From Bacillota bacterium (GTDB lineage Bacteria; Bacillota; Clostridia; Christensenellales; Pumilibacteraceae), in assembly GCA_009787385.1 (NCBI GenBank), contig WRGC01000003.1:16838-80837 (forward strand): a stretch of 64,000 nucleotides of DNA, written 5' to 3'. Below are positions 26,514 to 35,257 of this stretch, one piece after another (the stretch's first letter is position 1; every line of letters begins with the position of its first letter). Both the position numbers and the translations under genes were made by a program. The notes below the pieces were generated by a model. That model was given only the letters and a program-made list of their open reading frames with translations. It was not told where the DNA came from and did not search any database.

Positions 26514-27418
26514 ATGTTTGTTTTAAATCCTTCTATTGCATTTAGTGACAACTCATACTTTACGCTAAGTATTGAGTTGGGTAATTGTGTCCTTTGTAGT
26601 CTTGGAAAGTCTTGAGATATAACATAAGCTTGCATACTCATATTGCAAAACACAAATTCATCATACGACACATTGTAATAATATCCTGCTTGAATTAGTT
26701 TGTTTTCAAAAATATCTAAACACTCTTCATCTAATATCAAATCCTTTATATTAGCAATTAAGCTATTTAAGGATATACCATCAAATGATGCACTCATCTT
26801 TTCTAACCTATATACAACCAACATTCCATCAACAATAGAATCTAATTGCTCTAATGATGAAATAATTAGAGAGCTTTTGTTTGCTTCTAAGCTTTTTATC
26901 TCAAACCAGATATCTCCATACGAAAAATCTTTGTGTGTAGGTTCTTGACCACTCCACCCCATAATCGCATCACGCACTCCATATTTTTGTATAGATATAT
27001 CTTTTAAAAAAAGTAATTCGGCAATCAATCCACTCAACTCATTTTGTGAAAGAATACTATTATTGCTTGCAAACATCTTTTTCCACTTTGTATATCTATT
27101 TAGCAAAAATTTGTAACCAAATCCAACATTACAGTTTGTTGAAGTACAAATAAGGTCATTGCAAAAAGAATAAAATATATCATCATCACCAGAGTTGATA
27201 AACATTATAGAGTTATATTCTTGAGTTTTTACTTGTTGTATGACAATTTTTGCACTACTCTTGACATTTTGTGGCTCAAAATTTTCATTGAGTCTAAGTG
27301 TTTTGTTCCCAAACTGATCTAATCCTAAATAAATCTCTAATGGGTGTATTTCATTTACTCTAATATATTTGGAAATTTCTTTTAGAGTAGCAAACTTTGC
27401 TTTGGAATCATAAATCAT
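26510..27418 (-). CDS. DUF4420-type PD-(D/E)XK nuclease of the defence operon
   Basis: 302 residues. The nuclease core reads GLIAELLFL (E134), then HKDFSYGDIWFEIKS, giving D169, E173 and K175, a PD-(D/E)XK active site with the conserved preceding glutamate. This matches the DUF4420 family, which accompanies Z1 and MORC-type ATPases in restriction-like operons. It is the probable DNA-cutting component. It overlaps both neighbours by 4 nt (ATGA-type junctions), so all are translated together. Confidence 0.82.
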   Translation of the reverse strand: MIYDSKAKFATLKEISKYIRVNEIHPLEIYLGLDQFGNKTLRLNENFEPQNVKSSAKIVIQQVKTQEYNSIMFINSGDDDIFYSFCNDLICTSTNCNVGFGYKFLLNRYTKWKKMFASNNSILSQNELSGLIAELLFLKDISIQKYGVRDAIMGWSGQEPTHKDFSYGDIWFEIKSLEANKSSLIISSLEQLDSIVDGMLVVYRLEKMSASFDGISLNSLIANIKDLILDEECLDIFENKLIQAGYYYNVSYDEFVFCNMSMQAYVISQDFPRLQRTQLPNSILSVKYELSLNAIEGFKTNI

Positions 27419-30192
27419 TCTTCACAATCACCTCTATCATCATAGCTAGCATAGTAATTAGCATTTATATTTACTATATATCTAGCGTTTTCTTCTTGTT
27501 GATCATTGTCTAACTTTGGAAATCCTATTTGATAACCAATCAAATATTTTTTACTAGCTTTAAAATTATTAGACATTTCAAATTCTTGCCATTTTTTTAC
27601 AGTTTCTTTATCCTTTAGGGCTATGGTATCATCAAGCTCATCTTCTTCACTATCCAATGTAATGTTTTTTGTTGTGTTATTTTGACAATGAAAGTTTGAT
27701 GGCAAAACATTGTATATCATAAGCAAGGGATTTCTATCTTGTATTAGATATTTTTTTTCATTTTCTAAAGTATTTTCTTTGTCAATTTTATTTTTTTGTT
27801 CCTTTGTCAATCCTATTGATGTATCCCTTGGACTTCCCAGTCTATTGTGACTTATTTGAATCAAACTAGTATTGTCCAAAAGTTTGTTGTATTTTCTTAA
27901 GACAGGCTTGATTTTTACTCCATTTACAAATTCAAACTCTTCCCCACTACCATTAATTAAAAGCACATCAAATTTTGTAATAGATTTTTCATTATTCAAA
28001 AAATCTATAATTTGCCTTGTGTCAAAGTTGTCATTTGCTTGTTCATTTATTTTCAATTCATCAAGAAATTTTATAATTTTACTAACATCAATGTCTCTTA
28101 AATATGGTTGAGGTGTTTGTGTATCTAGCTTGTCCAAATTTTGTTCTACTAAGAGTTTTGTTGTTTGTATATTTGTATCATTGTCTTGTTTATAATCAAT
28201 CATTGGAGTATAGAACATCTCACCCCAAAAGTGTTTTCTAATAGTTTTAGAACTTGTATTTCTCATCTTGCCAGATGCCGTTATTCTAAGACCATTATAA
28301 AAATTGTTACGCACTCTAATACCAAATTGTATAGGCTTTTTCTTTTTAGCACACATATCTTTCATATCTTGTCTCAACTCTTCGGTAGACTGAATTATCT
28401 CTTTATAATACTCTTTTGTCATTTTTCTCAAATATACAGCACATAAATCACTATATTCATTTCTATAACCAAACCACCTACCCATTTGCATCAATACATC
28501 AAAGGTTGCAGAATTGCGATAAAAATAACTTATCATCAAACCCTCTAGTGTAAGTCCTCTAGACAATGCCAAACCACCAATTGCAATAACTCTACACCCA
28601 TTTTTGTTTGTATAGTCTAGCTTTTGTGATGTTTTATCTGAGTTTACTACAAGTACAATAATGTTTTTTATTGAGTTATACAATTTACTAATCAAATCAT
28701 TCCATTCAATACCACAGTACAAATACTCTTTACCAAACAAATCATACAATCTTGCTACACTTGGATTGCTTAGATATTCTTTTTTTGTCAGTTTCAACGA
28801 ATGTTTTATATCATTAGTTATATCCTTTAAATATTCTTTGACTAACTCACCTACAACAAATTGTACTTTTTTGTATGACGATACATTGATTAGCATAGAC
28901 CTATGAGTACATTTGTCACTATCTCTACAATCTCTAATCGCATTTACTATCAAAAACCTATCAATAGCTTGTTGCAATGATTGTGGCAAGACTTTTGGGA
29001 CAAAGTCTTGTTTATGCCCCAAAGGAATTGCATTGTATAATTCTTCTTGTTCTTGCTCTGTTTTATCAACAATTTTTAGCATATGACTGTCACTATCATT
29101 GCCAACACTCAAGAACATCTTTTTTGCTCCATTGTAGTTTGACGGTGGGGACAATGCAAAAATAAAATCTTTTGGAAACAAATCATTGCCCAACATTTCA
29201 TCATCTGTATTTGGGTCAATAAATACATTTGCAAAAGGTGTGGCAGTAAAACCTACATAATTACTTTTTTCAAATAAATTTAGTAGATTACGAATATGCT
29301 TGTTTGTTTGTGTTGGGGCATCTTCTTCTTTTTTTGTATTAATACTAGCATTGTCACACTCATCATCAATCATAAGCATAGGGAATTTGACTTTACTTTC
29401 CCTATTTCTCAAGTTTTTATTTATTGCACTATAAATCTTTTTTAATACTGATACATTTTTTTTGATAATAAAAATATATGGTTCTCTAGTACTTTCTCTT
29501 ATTAGCAATGCTGTATTATTTTCCGATCCTTTTACAAAATCTTTATTTCTTGTTGTAAAAGAATAAGGCAAAATATCCCCTTTTTCAACGCCAACATCTT
29601 GACTGTTTTCCACATCATATCCTATAAAACCCTCTTCAACTCTGATTTGTGTCTGTTGTCTAAGAGACTCTATAGTTCCAGTCAATAAAAATATTACTTT
29701 ATATCCAGCGTCAACAGCCTTGCATATTAACCCAATATAATTAGATGTTTTGCCTGATTGAACATCACCTATCACCAACCCCTTTCTTGAAAAACTATCA
29801 GTAGAATTTGGATCGCCTAGATAAGACATGAGTTTGGATAGCGTGTCATCTTCTAACGATTGAATAACATTTGGCAAAAATCCTTTGTCTTTTAAATGTT
29901 TTTTGTACCTACCCCAAAAAAATGTATCTTTGTTTTGCAAATTATTGTACCAATCATCAAAGTGTTCATAATCAGCTATTATGCCAACACCCTCAGGTTG
30001 ATAAACTGCATATATAGATTTTATTTTTTTAATCAATTCTTGACAATCTTGGTCATTCAATTCAACTAATTGTTCTATTCTTAATATAGTTTTTTTTATA
30101 TAGTTATCATCAAAATCATCTACATTATCTAGTTTATAAAATGAATCAAAAAAACTAAGTGCTGTTTCTATTTTATCTCTATTGTCACTCAT
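27415..30192 (-). CDS. Z1-domain superfamily II helicase-like ATPase
   Basis: 925 residues. Walker A is GDVQSGKT at 142-149, Walker B is MIDDECD at about 274-280, and YVGFTATPFANVF is helicase motif III. The Z1 domain itself follows, with GLALSRGLTLEGL and QMGRWFGYR near 540-580. Z1 proteins couple ATP hydrolysis to DNA translocation or remodelling in restriction-like systems. It overlaps the MORC-like gene by 8 nt at its start and the nuclease gene by 4 nt. Length is normal and motifs are intact. Confidence 0.88.
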   Translation of the reverse strand: MSDNRDKIETALSFFDSFYKLDNVDDFDDNYIKKTILRIEQLVELNDQDCQELIKKIKSIYAVYQPEGVGIIADYEHFDDWYNNLQNKDTFFWGRYKKHLKDKGFLPNVIQSLEDDTLSKLMSYLGDPNSTDSFSRKGLVIGDVQSGKTSNYIGLICKAVDAGYKVIFLLTGTIESLRQQTQIRVEEGFIGYDVENSQDVGVEKGDILPYSFTTRNKDFVKGSENNTALLIRESTREPYIFIIKKNVSVLKKIYSAINKNLRNRESKVKFPMLMIDDECDNASINTKKEEDAPTQTNKHIRNLLNLFEKSNYVGFTATPFANVFIDPNTDDEMLGNDLFPKDFIFALSPPSNYNGAKKMFLSVGNDSDSHMLKIVDKTEQEQEELYNAIPLGHKQDFVPKVLPQSLQQAIDRFLIVNAIRDCRDSDKCTHRSMLINVSSYKKVQFVVGELVKEYLKDITNDIKHSLKLTKKEYLSNPSVARLYDLFGKEYLYCGIEWNDLISKLYNSIKNIIVLVVNSDKTSQKLDYTNKNGCRVIAIGGLALSRGLTLEGLMISYFYRNSATFDVLMQMGRWFGYRNEYSDLCAVYLRKMTKEYYKEIIQSTEELRQDMKDMCAKKKKPIQFGIRVRNNFYNGLRITASGKMRNTSSKTIRKHFWGEMFYTPMIDYKQDNDTNIQTTKLLVEQNLDKLDTQTPQPYLRDIDVSKIIKFLDELKINEQANDNFDTRQIIDFLNNEKSITKFDVLLINGSGEEFEFVNGVKIKPVLRKYNKLLDNTSLIQISHNRLGSPRDTSIGLTKEQKNKIDKENTLENEKKYLIQDRNPLLMIYNVLPSNFHCQNNTTKNITLDSEEDELDDTIALKDKETVKKWQEFEMSNNFKASKKYLIGYQIGFPKLDNDQQEENARYIVNINANYYASYDDRGDCEE

Positions 30193-31672
30193 AATTCAAT
30201 GCTTCCTTTACCAATTTTACAATTTGTACATCATTAAATGGTTCAATTGACAACACCTTATCTACAGCTATGCTAATATCAATTTTATTTGTATTAGCAA
30301 CGATATTTATCATCTTTTTAGCTTCATCTATAAGCATTTGTTGCCTTTCAAGACTTATGTTTAATTCAATATTTTGATTACATACACTACTATAAATATC
30401 ATCAAATGGTATAGCTTGACCTACAATTTCTAGCAATCTATATATCTTAGAGTGATTACTTTCTTCAAAATTGTTATCTACAAAGTCCCTGACAAATTTA
30501 CAATCTAAATTGATTGCAAATATATCTTTTCCCGTTCTTGATTGTTTTTTATTCCAAATTCTATTGTTGTCTAAGGTATCAAGTTTGTGTTTGTGCGTTG
30601 TTTTTCGTTCTGACCTTGTTCTAATGTCTTCTATAATCTTTCTAAAATGAACAACCAATTTTGGGGGGATATTTGCTTTTTGCTTTTTTATGTCAATATC
30701 CCAAATATCATCTAGCGAATTTGGAATATCTACTTTTATTTTTGCATATTTTGCAACTTCTGACTTAACTCTAATCCCAAACCAAGTTCCGTATATTATA
30801 AGTCTCTCATTGCGATATATATAAAATCCTTGACAATCACGCATTGTATCTGCTCCACCAAGCAGTACTCTATCATCATCATCCAAATCATGATAGTGTG
30901 GTAATGTATAAGATTGAATTTTTATATCATGATTATTACCATCGCTATCAGTTAGTGATATAACTTCTTGCTTACCCTTTTCTGTTTTTAAGTGTCGTTC
31001 CAAAAAAGGGTCTTGTGGTGTTATCAAATCTCTATTGATAAAAATTTTAACTTTTTTGTCAAGGTATCTATGAAAAATAAGTTCAATATGTTTTCTTGTT
31101 CTTTGTATACTATCTTGCAATGCTCTATACAAATCTTTATTATCGTCTAGCTTTGACAACAACAAATCAAAATCTCTCCAAACAACTAAAGTACCTTGTT
31201 GCATATCTTTCAAGATACCTATTTGAGGTATGTTAGCTATTTCACTATCGTTATACTCTTGACATAGCCACTTGTTGTCTTTTTGTACTTGTGCAATATC
31301 CCAACCAAGAACTGACAAATCACCATCTTTTTTTGATGCTACAACAAGATTTCTACACTGAGAAAATGAAGCAGTTTTTAATCCTAGACCAAATCTACCA
31401 AGGTCATTTTTTGCTCGCTCACCATCAAAGTTACTCCCAATCTTCATGGCATTTGCAAGCTCATTTCGTGTCATACCCTTGCCATCGTCCAAAAAAGTAA
31501 TGTACTGCTCATCAAACGGATTGATACATAGAGAGATATAAATATTTTTTGCATATACAGAAAGACTATTGTCAAGTATATCTGCAACTGCAGACTCAAA
31601 AGAATAACCAATTTGCCTTAAAGAATTTATAAGAACCTTTGGCGTAGGTAAATTTTCAAAATATTCAGCCAT
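30185..31672 (-). CDS. MORC/MutL-like GHKL ATPase of the defence operon
   Basis: 495 residues from ATG 31672. The Bergerat ATP site is complete: SAVADILDNSL (N35), FLDDGKGM (62-67) and GRFGLGLKTAS (92-102). MutL-like ATPases linked to Z1 helicases, nucleases and methyltransferases form a known class of restriction-modification cluster, from which eukaryotic MORC proteins are thought to derive. The frame extends to GTG 31690, but that overlaps a terminator hairpin. No Shine-Dalgarno sequence precedes either start, which is odd for the first gene of a five-gene operon. Confidence 0.85.
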   Translation of the reverse strand: MAEYFENLPTPKVLINSLRQIGYSFESAVADILDNSLSVYAKNIYISLCINPFDEQYITFLDDGKGMTRNELANAMKIGSNFDGERAKNDLGRFGLGLKTASFSQCRNLVVASKKDGDLSVLGWDIAQVQKDNKWLCQEYNDSEIANIPQIGILKDMQQGTLVVWRDFDLLLSKLDDNKDLYRALQDSIQRTRKHIELIFHRYLDKKVKIFINRDLITPQDPFLERHLKTEKGKQEVISLTDSDGNNHDIKIQSYTLPHYHDLDDDDRVLLGGADTMRDCQGFYIYRNERLIIYGTWFGIRVKSEVAKYAKIKVDIPNSLDDIWDIDIKKQKANIPPKLVVHFRKIIEDIRTRSERKTTHKHKLDTLDNNRIWNKKQSRTGKDIFAINLDCKFVRDFVDNNFEESNHSKIYRLLEIVGQAIPFDDIYSSVCNQNIELNISLERQQMLIDEAKKMINIVANTNKIDISIAVDKVLSIEPFNDVQIVKLVKEALNYE

Positions 31673-31683
31673 AAAAACAAATA

Positions 31684-31720
31684 AAAACACACATACCTAG
31701 ATTTTAGGCATGTGTGTTTT
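31684..31720 (-). terminator. Terminator or attenuator abutting the defence operon start
   Basis: An 11-bp perfect stem (AAAACACACAT / ATGTGTGTTTT) extended by CCT/AGG. It is followed on the minus strand by TTTTTATTTGTTTTT, which runs straight into the ATG at 31672. Transcripts from upstream would end at the operon's first codon unless read-through or antitermination occurs. Confidence 0.7.
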
Positions 31721-31770
31721 GGTTTTAGTTGTTATAAATTTTGATATGGCAAAAGACGAGAAAAGTTCTA

Positions 31771-31779
31771 CCCCCCCCC
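31771..31779. repeat. Nine-base C homopolymer (G9 on the minus strand) upstream of the defence operon
   Basis: A homopolymer of this length is conspicuous in an AT-rich genome. It lies about 100 nt before the MORC gene start, in the leader or promoter zone, a location where length change could alter expression. Confidence 0.6.
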
Positions 31780-31904
31780 GTTGATGCAAATGCTACGGTT
31801 TGTCATTTTGTCAATATTCATCATAAATATACCATATTATACAACAAATTGTAAAAAAAGTCAAGTACAAAAGAAAAATTGAATAGAAATAGCTACTCAC
31901 TTTA

Positions 31905-32090
31905 TTTATTTTTACAATTAGCACTTAGATTGTATTGTTTTAATTTTTCTAACAATTGCTGCTTAAAATAGTTGACTACATCTTTGTACAACTCGCCACC
32001 ATATGGATTCTATCATAATCAACCATGGCGTGTATATCCCACTCACAAATAGCTTGCACCACAAACTTGGCATTAATATTTTTCAATGCC
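31905..32090 (-). pseudogene. Duplicated fragment of the operon's methyltransferase gene
   Basis: About 186 bp closely matching 24108-24294 (methyltransferase codons about 29-88) in the same orientation, with a few substitutions and a 1-bp deletion (CCACCATATGG for CCACCATTATGG) that breaks the frame. It ends at the truncated NTPase gene, at a junction reading GGCATTGAA. Together with the intact gene it makes direct repeats flanking the other four defence genes, 7.8 kb apart. Confidence 0.85.
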
Positions 32091-32625
32091 AAGAAATACA
32101 AACATTACATACAGCACATAGAGTAAATAATATTGCAAACAACAAACTTCTCTTTTTAGATGTTGCCTTAGTGCGTTCTATTTTTGAATTTGGCAATTTC
32201 GAAGCTGGTTGACTATACAACAATTGTTGCAATATACTTCGCTCTATTGCACTATCGTCACTAATCTCATTAGCACTGCTATCACTCACAACATCGTCAT
32301 TAAATGACCCCAAAGATATACGAGTAAATGTATCAGTATATTTTTTTGATTTTCTCTTACTTAATTTTGACTGCTCTTCTTGTCTACGCTTGTCCAAATA
32401 TGTCTCAATTACACTACTCTTTCCCGATCCAAACCTTGCAACAACAGAAATGTTGTTGACACCACTCTCCTTTATCTTAAAGTCAAATATGTTTGCCTCA
32501 TTGTCATATATCTCCGGCATTGCTTTGGGAGAATTATCTAGCAAAAGAGTGGTGTCAATAATACAACTATTGTTGCCACTTTGAGAACTTATCTCTTTTT
32601 TCATATTATTTCTTTTGTTGCTCAC
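32083..32625 (-). pseudogene. Truncated YobI-like P-loop NTPase
   Basis: The frame starts best at GTG 32625 (AGGAG 7 nt upstream) and encodes about 180 residues: YDNEANIFDFKIKESG, then Walker A NISVVARFGSGKSSVIETYL, then the start of a membrane segment (LLFAILFTLCAVCNVCI). There it runs into the methyltransferase fragment and stops. YobI-like membrane NTPases are normally several times longer and lie in defence islands, so the 3' part was replaced or lost when the defence operon arrived or rearranged. Confidence 0.7.
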
Positions 32626-32671
32626 AAATCTACTCCTCAATGCCAATCAAAAAATCCAAACTTTGCTTATT

Positions 32672-32702
32672 ATTATAAAAGGCTATTTGTCATATATATG
32701 AC
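32672..32702 (-). promoter_or_regulatory. -10 box and palindromic operator-like site of the truncated NTPase gene
   Basis: TATAAT (minus, 32677-32672) lies downstream of a perfect 14-bp palindrome GTCATATATATGAC (32689-32702), which occupies the -35 position. This suggests regulator binding. The rest of 32703-32977 is AT-rich without a gene. Confidence 0.4.
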
Positions 32703-32977
32703 GATATTTCTCACATTCACTCAGTACTTTTTTTCTTAAGAAAAGTAAAGTTGTTATCACAACATCTTTAAAAATATCCCTCAAATCATATTTAAATATT
32801 TGACACAAAGATGTCGTATAATATTCCATTATAATATTGTTTACATGTAGCAAGCTAGCTACTTACAAAATCTAAATAAACATTCACTACTACTACAAAT
32901 CTTTCAACTCAACTTGTGTTAATAATTCTTTGATACTATTATTTGTCAAAATTAAAACTACTTAATTGCAATAACAA

Positions 32978-33670
32978 TCAACCATCTATCAAAACCAATT
33001 TATGCCCCACTTGATCACATGATGTCAAATAAAACTCTGTAGAGCCCACAATGTGTACTCTAGGGACTTTTATATTGTTTCCATGTAAATGTCCATATAT
33101 TACTTTAGATACACTATATTGATTGTATAAATCTGTAAAAGGTGTGGATTGTAGCTTGCTATTGAAAGGTGGATAATGTGCCATAGATATTATTTTGTCA
33201 CTATCATGTTTTATTTTTTGCATGCTCTGTAGTGACAACTTAAGTCTTTCTATTTCCCTATTGTATATCTTTAAGTCACTTTCACCTTGATGTTTTTCAG
33301 GAACTGTCCACCCTCTAGTGCCACAAATACAATAATTGCCTATCCTTATACTATCATTTTGCAAAGCATATACCTTGTGCTTGAGTATGCTTCTCAATAT
33401 AGAAATTGACTTCCACCAATAGTCATGATTGCCTCGTATCAATATCTTGTATCCTGGCAAATCTGCAACAAAATCCAAATCTAACATAGCGTTTTGCAGT
33501 GTCATTGCCCAACTCAAATCTCCACCCAACAACACTATATCATCTTCCATCACTATATCTAGCCACGATTGCTTTATACGATCTATATGATTGTCCCACC
33601 CTTTAAAAATATTCATAGGCTTGTTGTCTACACTTGCCATATGTAAGTCACTAATAGCAAAAACTCTCAT
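32978..33670 (-). CDS. Calcineurin-like metallophosphoesterase
   Basis: 230 residues with all metallophosphoesterase motifs: AISDLHMA (D-x-H), LGGDLSWAM (GD), IRGNHDYWW (GNHD), MAHYPPF (H) and YGHLHGNN (GHxH). The two-metal site should be active. The substrate is unknown; close relatives in Bacillota are annotated only as cytoplasmic phosphatases or nucleases. The gene has its own promoter, from which the mRNA would begin within a few bases of the ATG. It is not coupled to its neighbours. Confidence 0.85.
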   Translation of the reverse strand: MRVFAISDLHMASVDNKPMNIFKGWDNHIDRIKQSWLDIVMEDDIVLLGGDLSWAMTLQNAMLDLDFVADLPGYKILIRGNHDYWWKSISILRSILKHKVYALQNDSIRIGNYCICGTRGWTVPEKHQGESDLKIYNREIERLKLSLQSMQKIKHDSDKIISMAHYPPFNSKLQSTPFTDLYNQYSVSKVIYGHLHGNNIKVPRVHIVGSTEFYLTSCDQVGHKLVLIDG

Positions 33671-33677
33671 AAAGATT

Positions 33678-33707
33678 ATTATACCATGAGAGTTTAATAC
33701 TAGTCAA
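33678..33707 (-). promoter_or_regulatory. Promoter of the phosphoesterase gene (leaderless)
   Basis: Minus strand: TTGACT (33707-33702), an 18-bp spacer and TATAAT (33683-33678), with 7 nt to ATG 33670. Confidence 0.6.
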
Positions 33708-33787
33708 TTATAGGCAACTATAGATATATCAAGAGACAAAGAATGTTAAATCAAAATCTTTTAACAAACAATTTTTAATTATATATA

Positions 33788-34282
33788 CTAAAATCTTTCT
33801 GTCAAACGAACAATAAGATTGCTTACCATTGTCAAAGTTTGTTTTTGGGTTTCCTCAAAAGGTACATCACTTATAGCCATTAGTACACCATAACTATCTA
33901 TACCTATTACAGGCTGAAGCAATACATCCAAACCATTTTCATCTTTGTCCATAATAACTTTTTTGGTAGCAATACTAGATACAGCCTTTTGATTGATAAC
34001 TTTGTCTATATACTTATCCTTATATGGTCCTGCCCCTACACGCCAACGCAATCCATCACTAGCAAGAATAGCAAAAGGTGCAAGCATGCTATCTATTACT
34101 ATGTTGGCGTTGTTTATGTATTCGGACTCCAATCCGATTTTTTTCAACATAATCTCGCCTTTTTCGGTTGCCAAAATTTCCATAGGATCACCTATGTTGA
34201 TTCTATGCATTTTGCGATACTCCATAGGAATAACAATTCTGCCAAGTTCATCAATGCGTCTAACTATACCTGTATTTTTCAT
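33788..34282 (-). CDS. spoVT: SpoVT-type transcriptional regulator (AbrB + GAF)
   Basis: 164 residues from ATG 34282, chosen because AGGAG lies 7 nt upstream; the open frame extends 13 codons further without a site. The N-terminal AbrB/SpoVT swapped-hairpin domain is typical: TGIVRRIDELGRIVIPMEYRK, then GDPMEI. The rest is a GAF-like domain ending in LIVRLTERF. In Bacillus, SpoVT controls late forespore genes under sigma-G. Its presence suggests a spore-forming or recently asporogenous lineage. A consensus promoter at 34457-34485 gives a leader of about 165 nt with a hairpin. Confidence 0.88.
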   Translation of the reverse strand: MKNTGIVRRIDELGRIVIPMEYRKMHRINIGDPMEILATEKGEIMLKKIGLESEYINNANIVIDSMLAPFAILASDGLRWRVGAGPYKDKYIDKVINQKAVSSIATKKVIMDKDENGLDVLLQPVIGIDSYGVLMAISDVPFEETQKQTLTMVSNLIVRLTERF

Positions 34283-34376
34283 ACCAACTCCTAGCTTTTT
34301 TGCAATACAAAACAATACCAATCAACTATCAAAAAAGCCTATTTCTTTTAATTTATTAATTATTAGATCTAAAAAC

Positions 34377-34411
34377 TGTGATAAATCAACACAAGTATTC
34401 ACTTTATCACA
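34377..34411 (-). promoter_or_regulatory. Leader hairpin of spoVT
   Basis: A 9-bp perfect stem (TGTGATAAA / TTTATCACA) with a 17-nt loop in the long 5' leader. There is no T-run, so it is not a terminator. Confidence 0.45.
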
Positions 34412-34456
34412 TACAAAGTTTGACAATGTGTCTTGACTTTTGTCAATATATGTGTT

Positions 34457-34485
34457 ATTATAACATAAATATTACTTTTTGTCAA
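34457..34485 (-). promoter_or_regulatory. Consensus promoter of spoVT
   Basis: Minus strand: TTGACA (34485-34480), a 17-bp spacer and TATAAT (34462-34457). This is a perfect sigma-A type promoter, which is unexpected for a gene that in Bacillus is under sigma-G. The interval to 34687 shows no further gene. Confidence 0.7.
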
Positions 34486-34686
34486 TTAATTTTGTACAAA
34501 TTATGAATATATTGTAATATTATTTTCACATTATATAATTACACAATACTTATTTATTAATAGTATATCCAAATTTCCACAAAAAATATGATATAAACTA
34601 ATGTATTTAGTTTATTATTTATAATATAACTAATATTATATTTTACCCGCAAAGCATCTTATATTGGGACAATAATTTATTCACAT

Positions 34687-35088
34687 ATGCATAATGCAAC
34701 AATAATAATGACAACTCAACAAGATGGACAATACGACAGTTCTGTAGATATAGCTTGCAGTGGGACTATTAGTGTTGTGGAAGGTACTACATTTTTAGAC
34801 TTTGAAACAGAAACAAACAATACCAAAATGCGTATTGGAATTAGTTGTGATGTAATAAGTGTAAGTAGATTTGGTGAGCAAATTTATACCATGCTATTGC
34901 AAAAAGATAACAAAACTCACTTTTCAATTCTATCAAAATATGGAAAAATTCCTGTAACAATTATTACTCATGATATACAGTATACTCAATCATCAACCGA
35001 ATTAAATTTGATTTTAGACTATACTTTACAGTTTGTAGGAGACATACCATCTCACAATAAACTAGAAATAAAATGTATACGACATTAA
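34687..35088 (+). CDS. DUF1934 (YwiB-like) beta-barrel protein
   Basis: 133 residues matching the DUF1934/YwiB family of small lipocalin-like barrels: FLDFETETNNTKMRIGISCDVISVSRFGEQIYTMLLQKDNKTHFSILSKYGKIPVTI followed by LNLILDYTLQFVG and NKLEIKC. The family is common in Bacillota, and its function is not known. There is no signal peptide. It stands alone on the plus strand and ends at the bidirectional terminator 35212-35240. No clear Shine-Dalgarno site precedes the ATG. Confidence 0.75.
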   Translation: MHNATIIMTTQQDGQYDSSVDIACSGTISVVEGTTFLDFETETNNTKMRIGISCDVISVSRFGEQIYTMLLQKDNKTHFSILSKYGKIPVTIITHDIQYTQSSTELNLILDYTLQFVGDIPSHNKLEIKCIRH

Positions 35089-35211
35089 TTTAAATTTATT
35101 TTGATATCAATAATACAAATTTAATTTTTCACACACAAAATATTATATATATCATTTACAATATTTATACCCAAAACACTGAAATGTTTATAAAAAAATT
35201 ACAAAATATGA

Positions 35212-35240
35212 CAAAAGAGAGCTTATTAAGCTCTCTTTTG
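35212..35240. terminator. Bidirectional terminator
   Basis: A 13-bp perfect stem (CAAAAGAGAGCTT / AAGCTCTCTTTTG) with A-runs and T-runs on both sides. It serves the YwiB-like gene (plus) and the Rho-like gene (minus), which converge here. Confidence 0.85.
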
Positions 35241-35257
35241 TTTACAATTAATAATAT

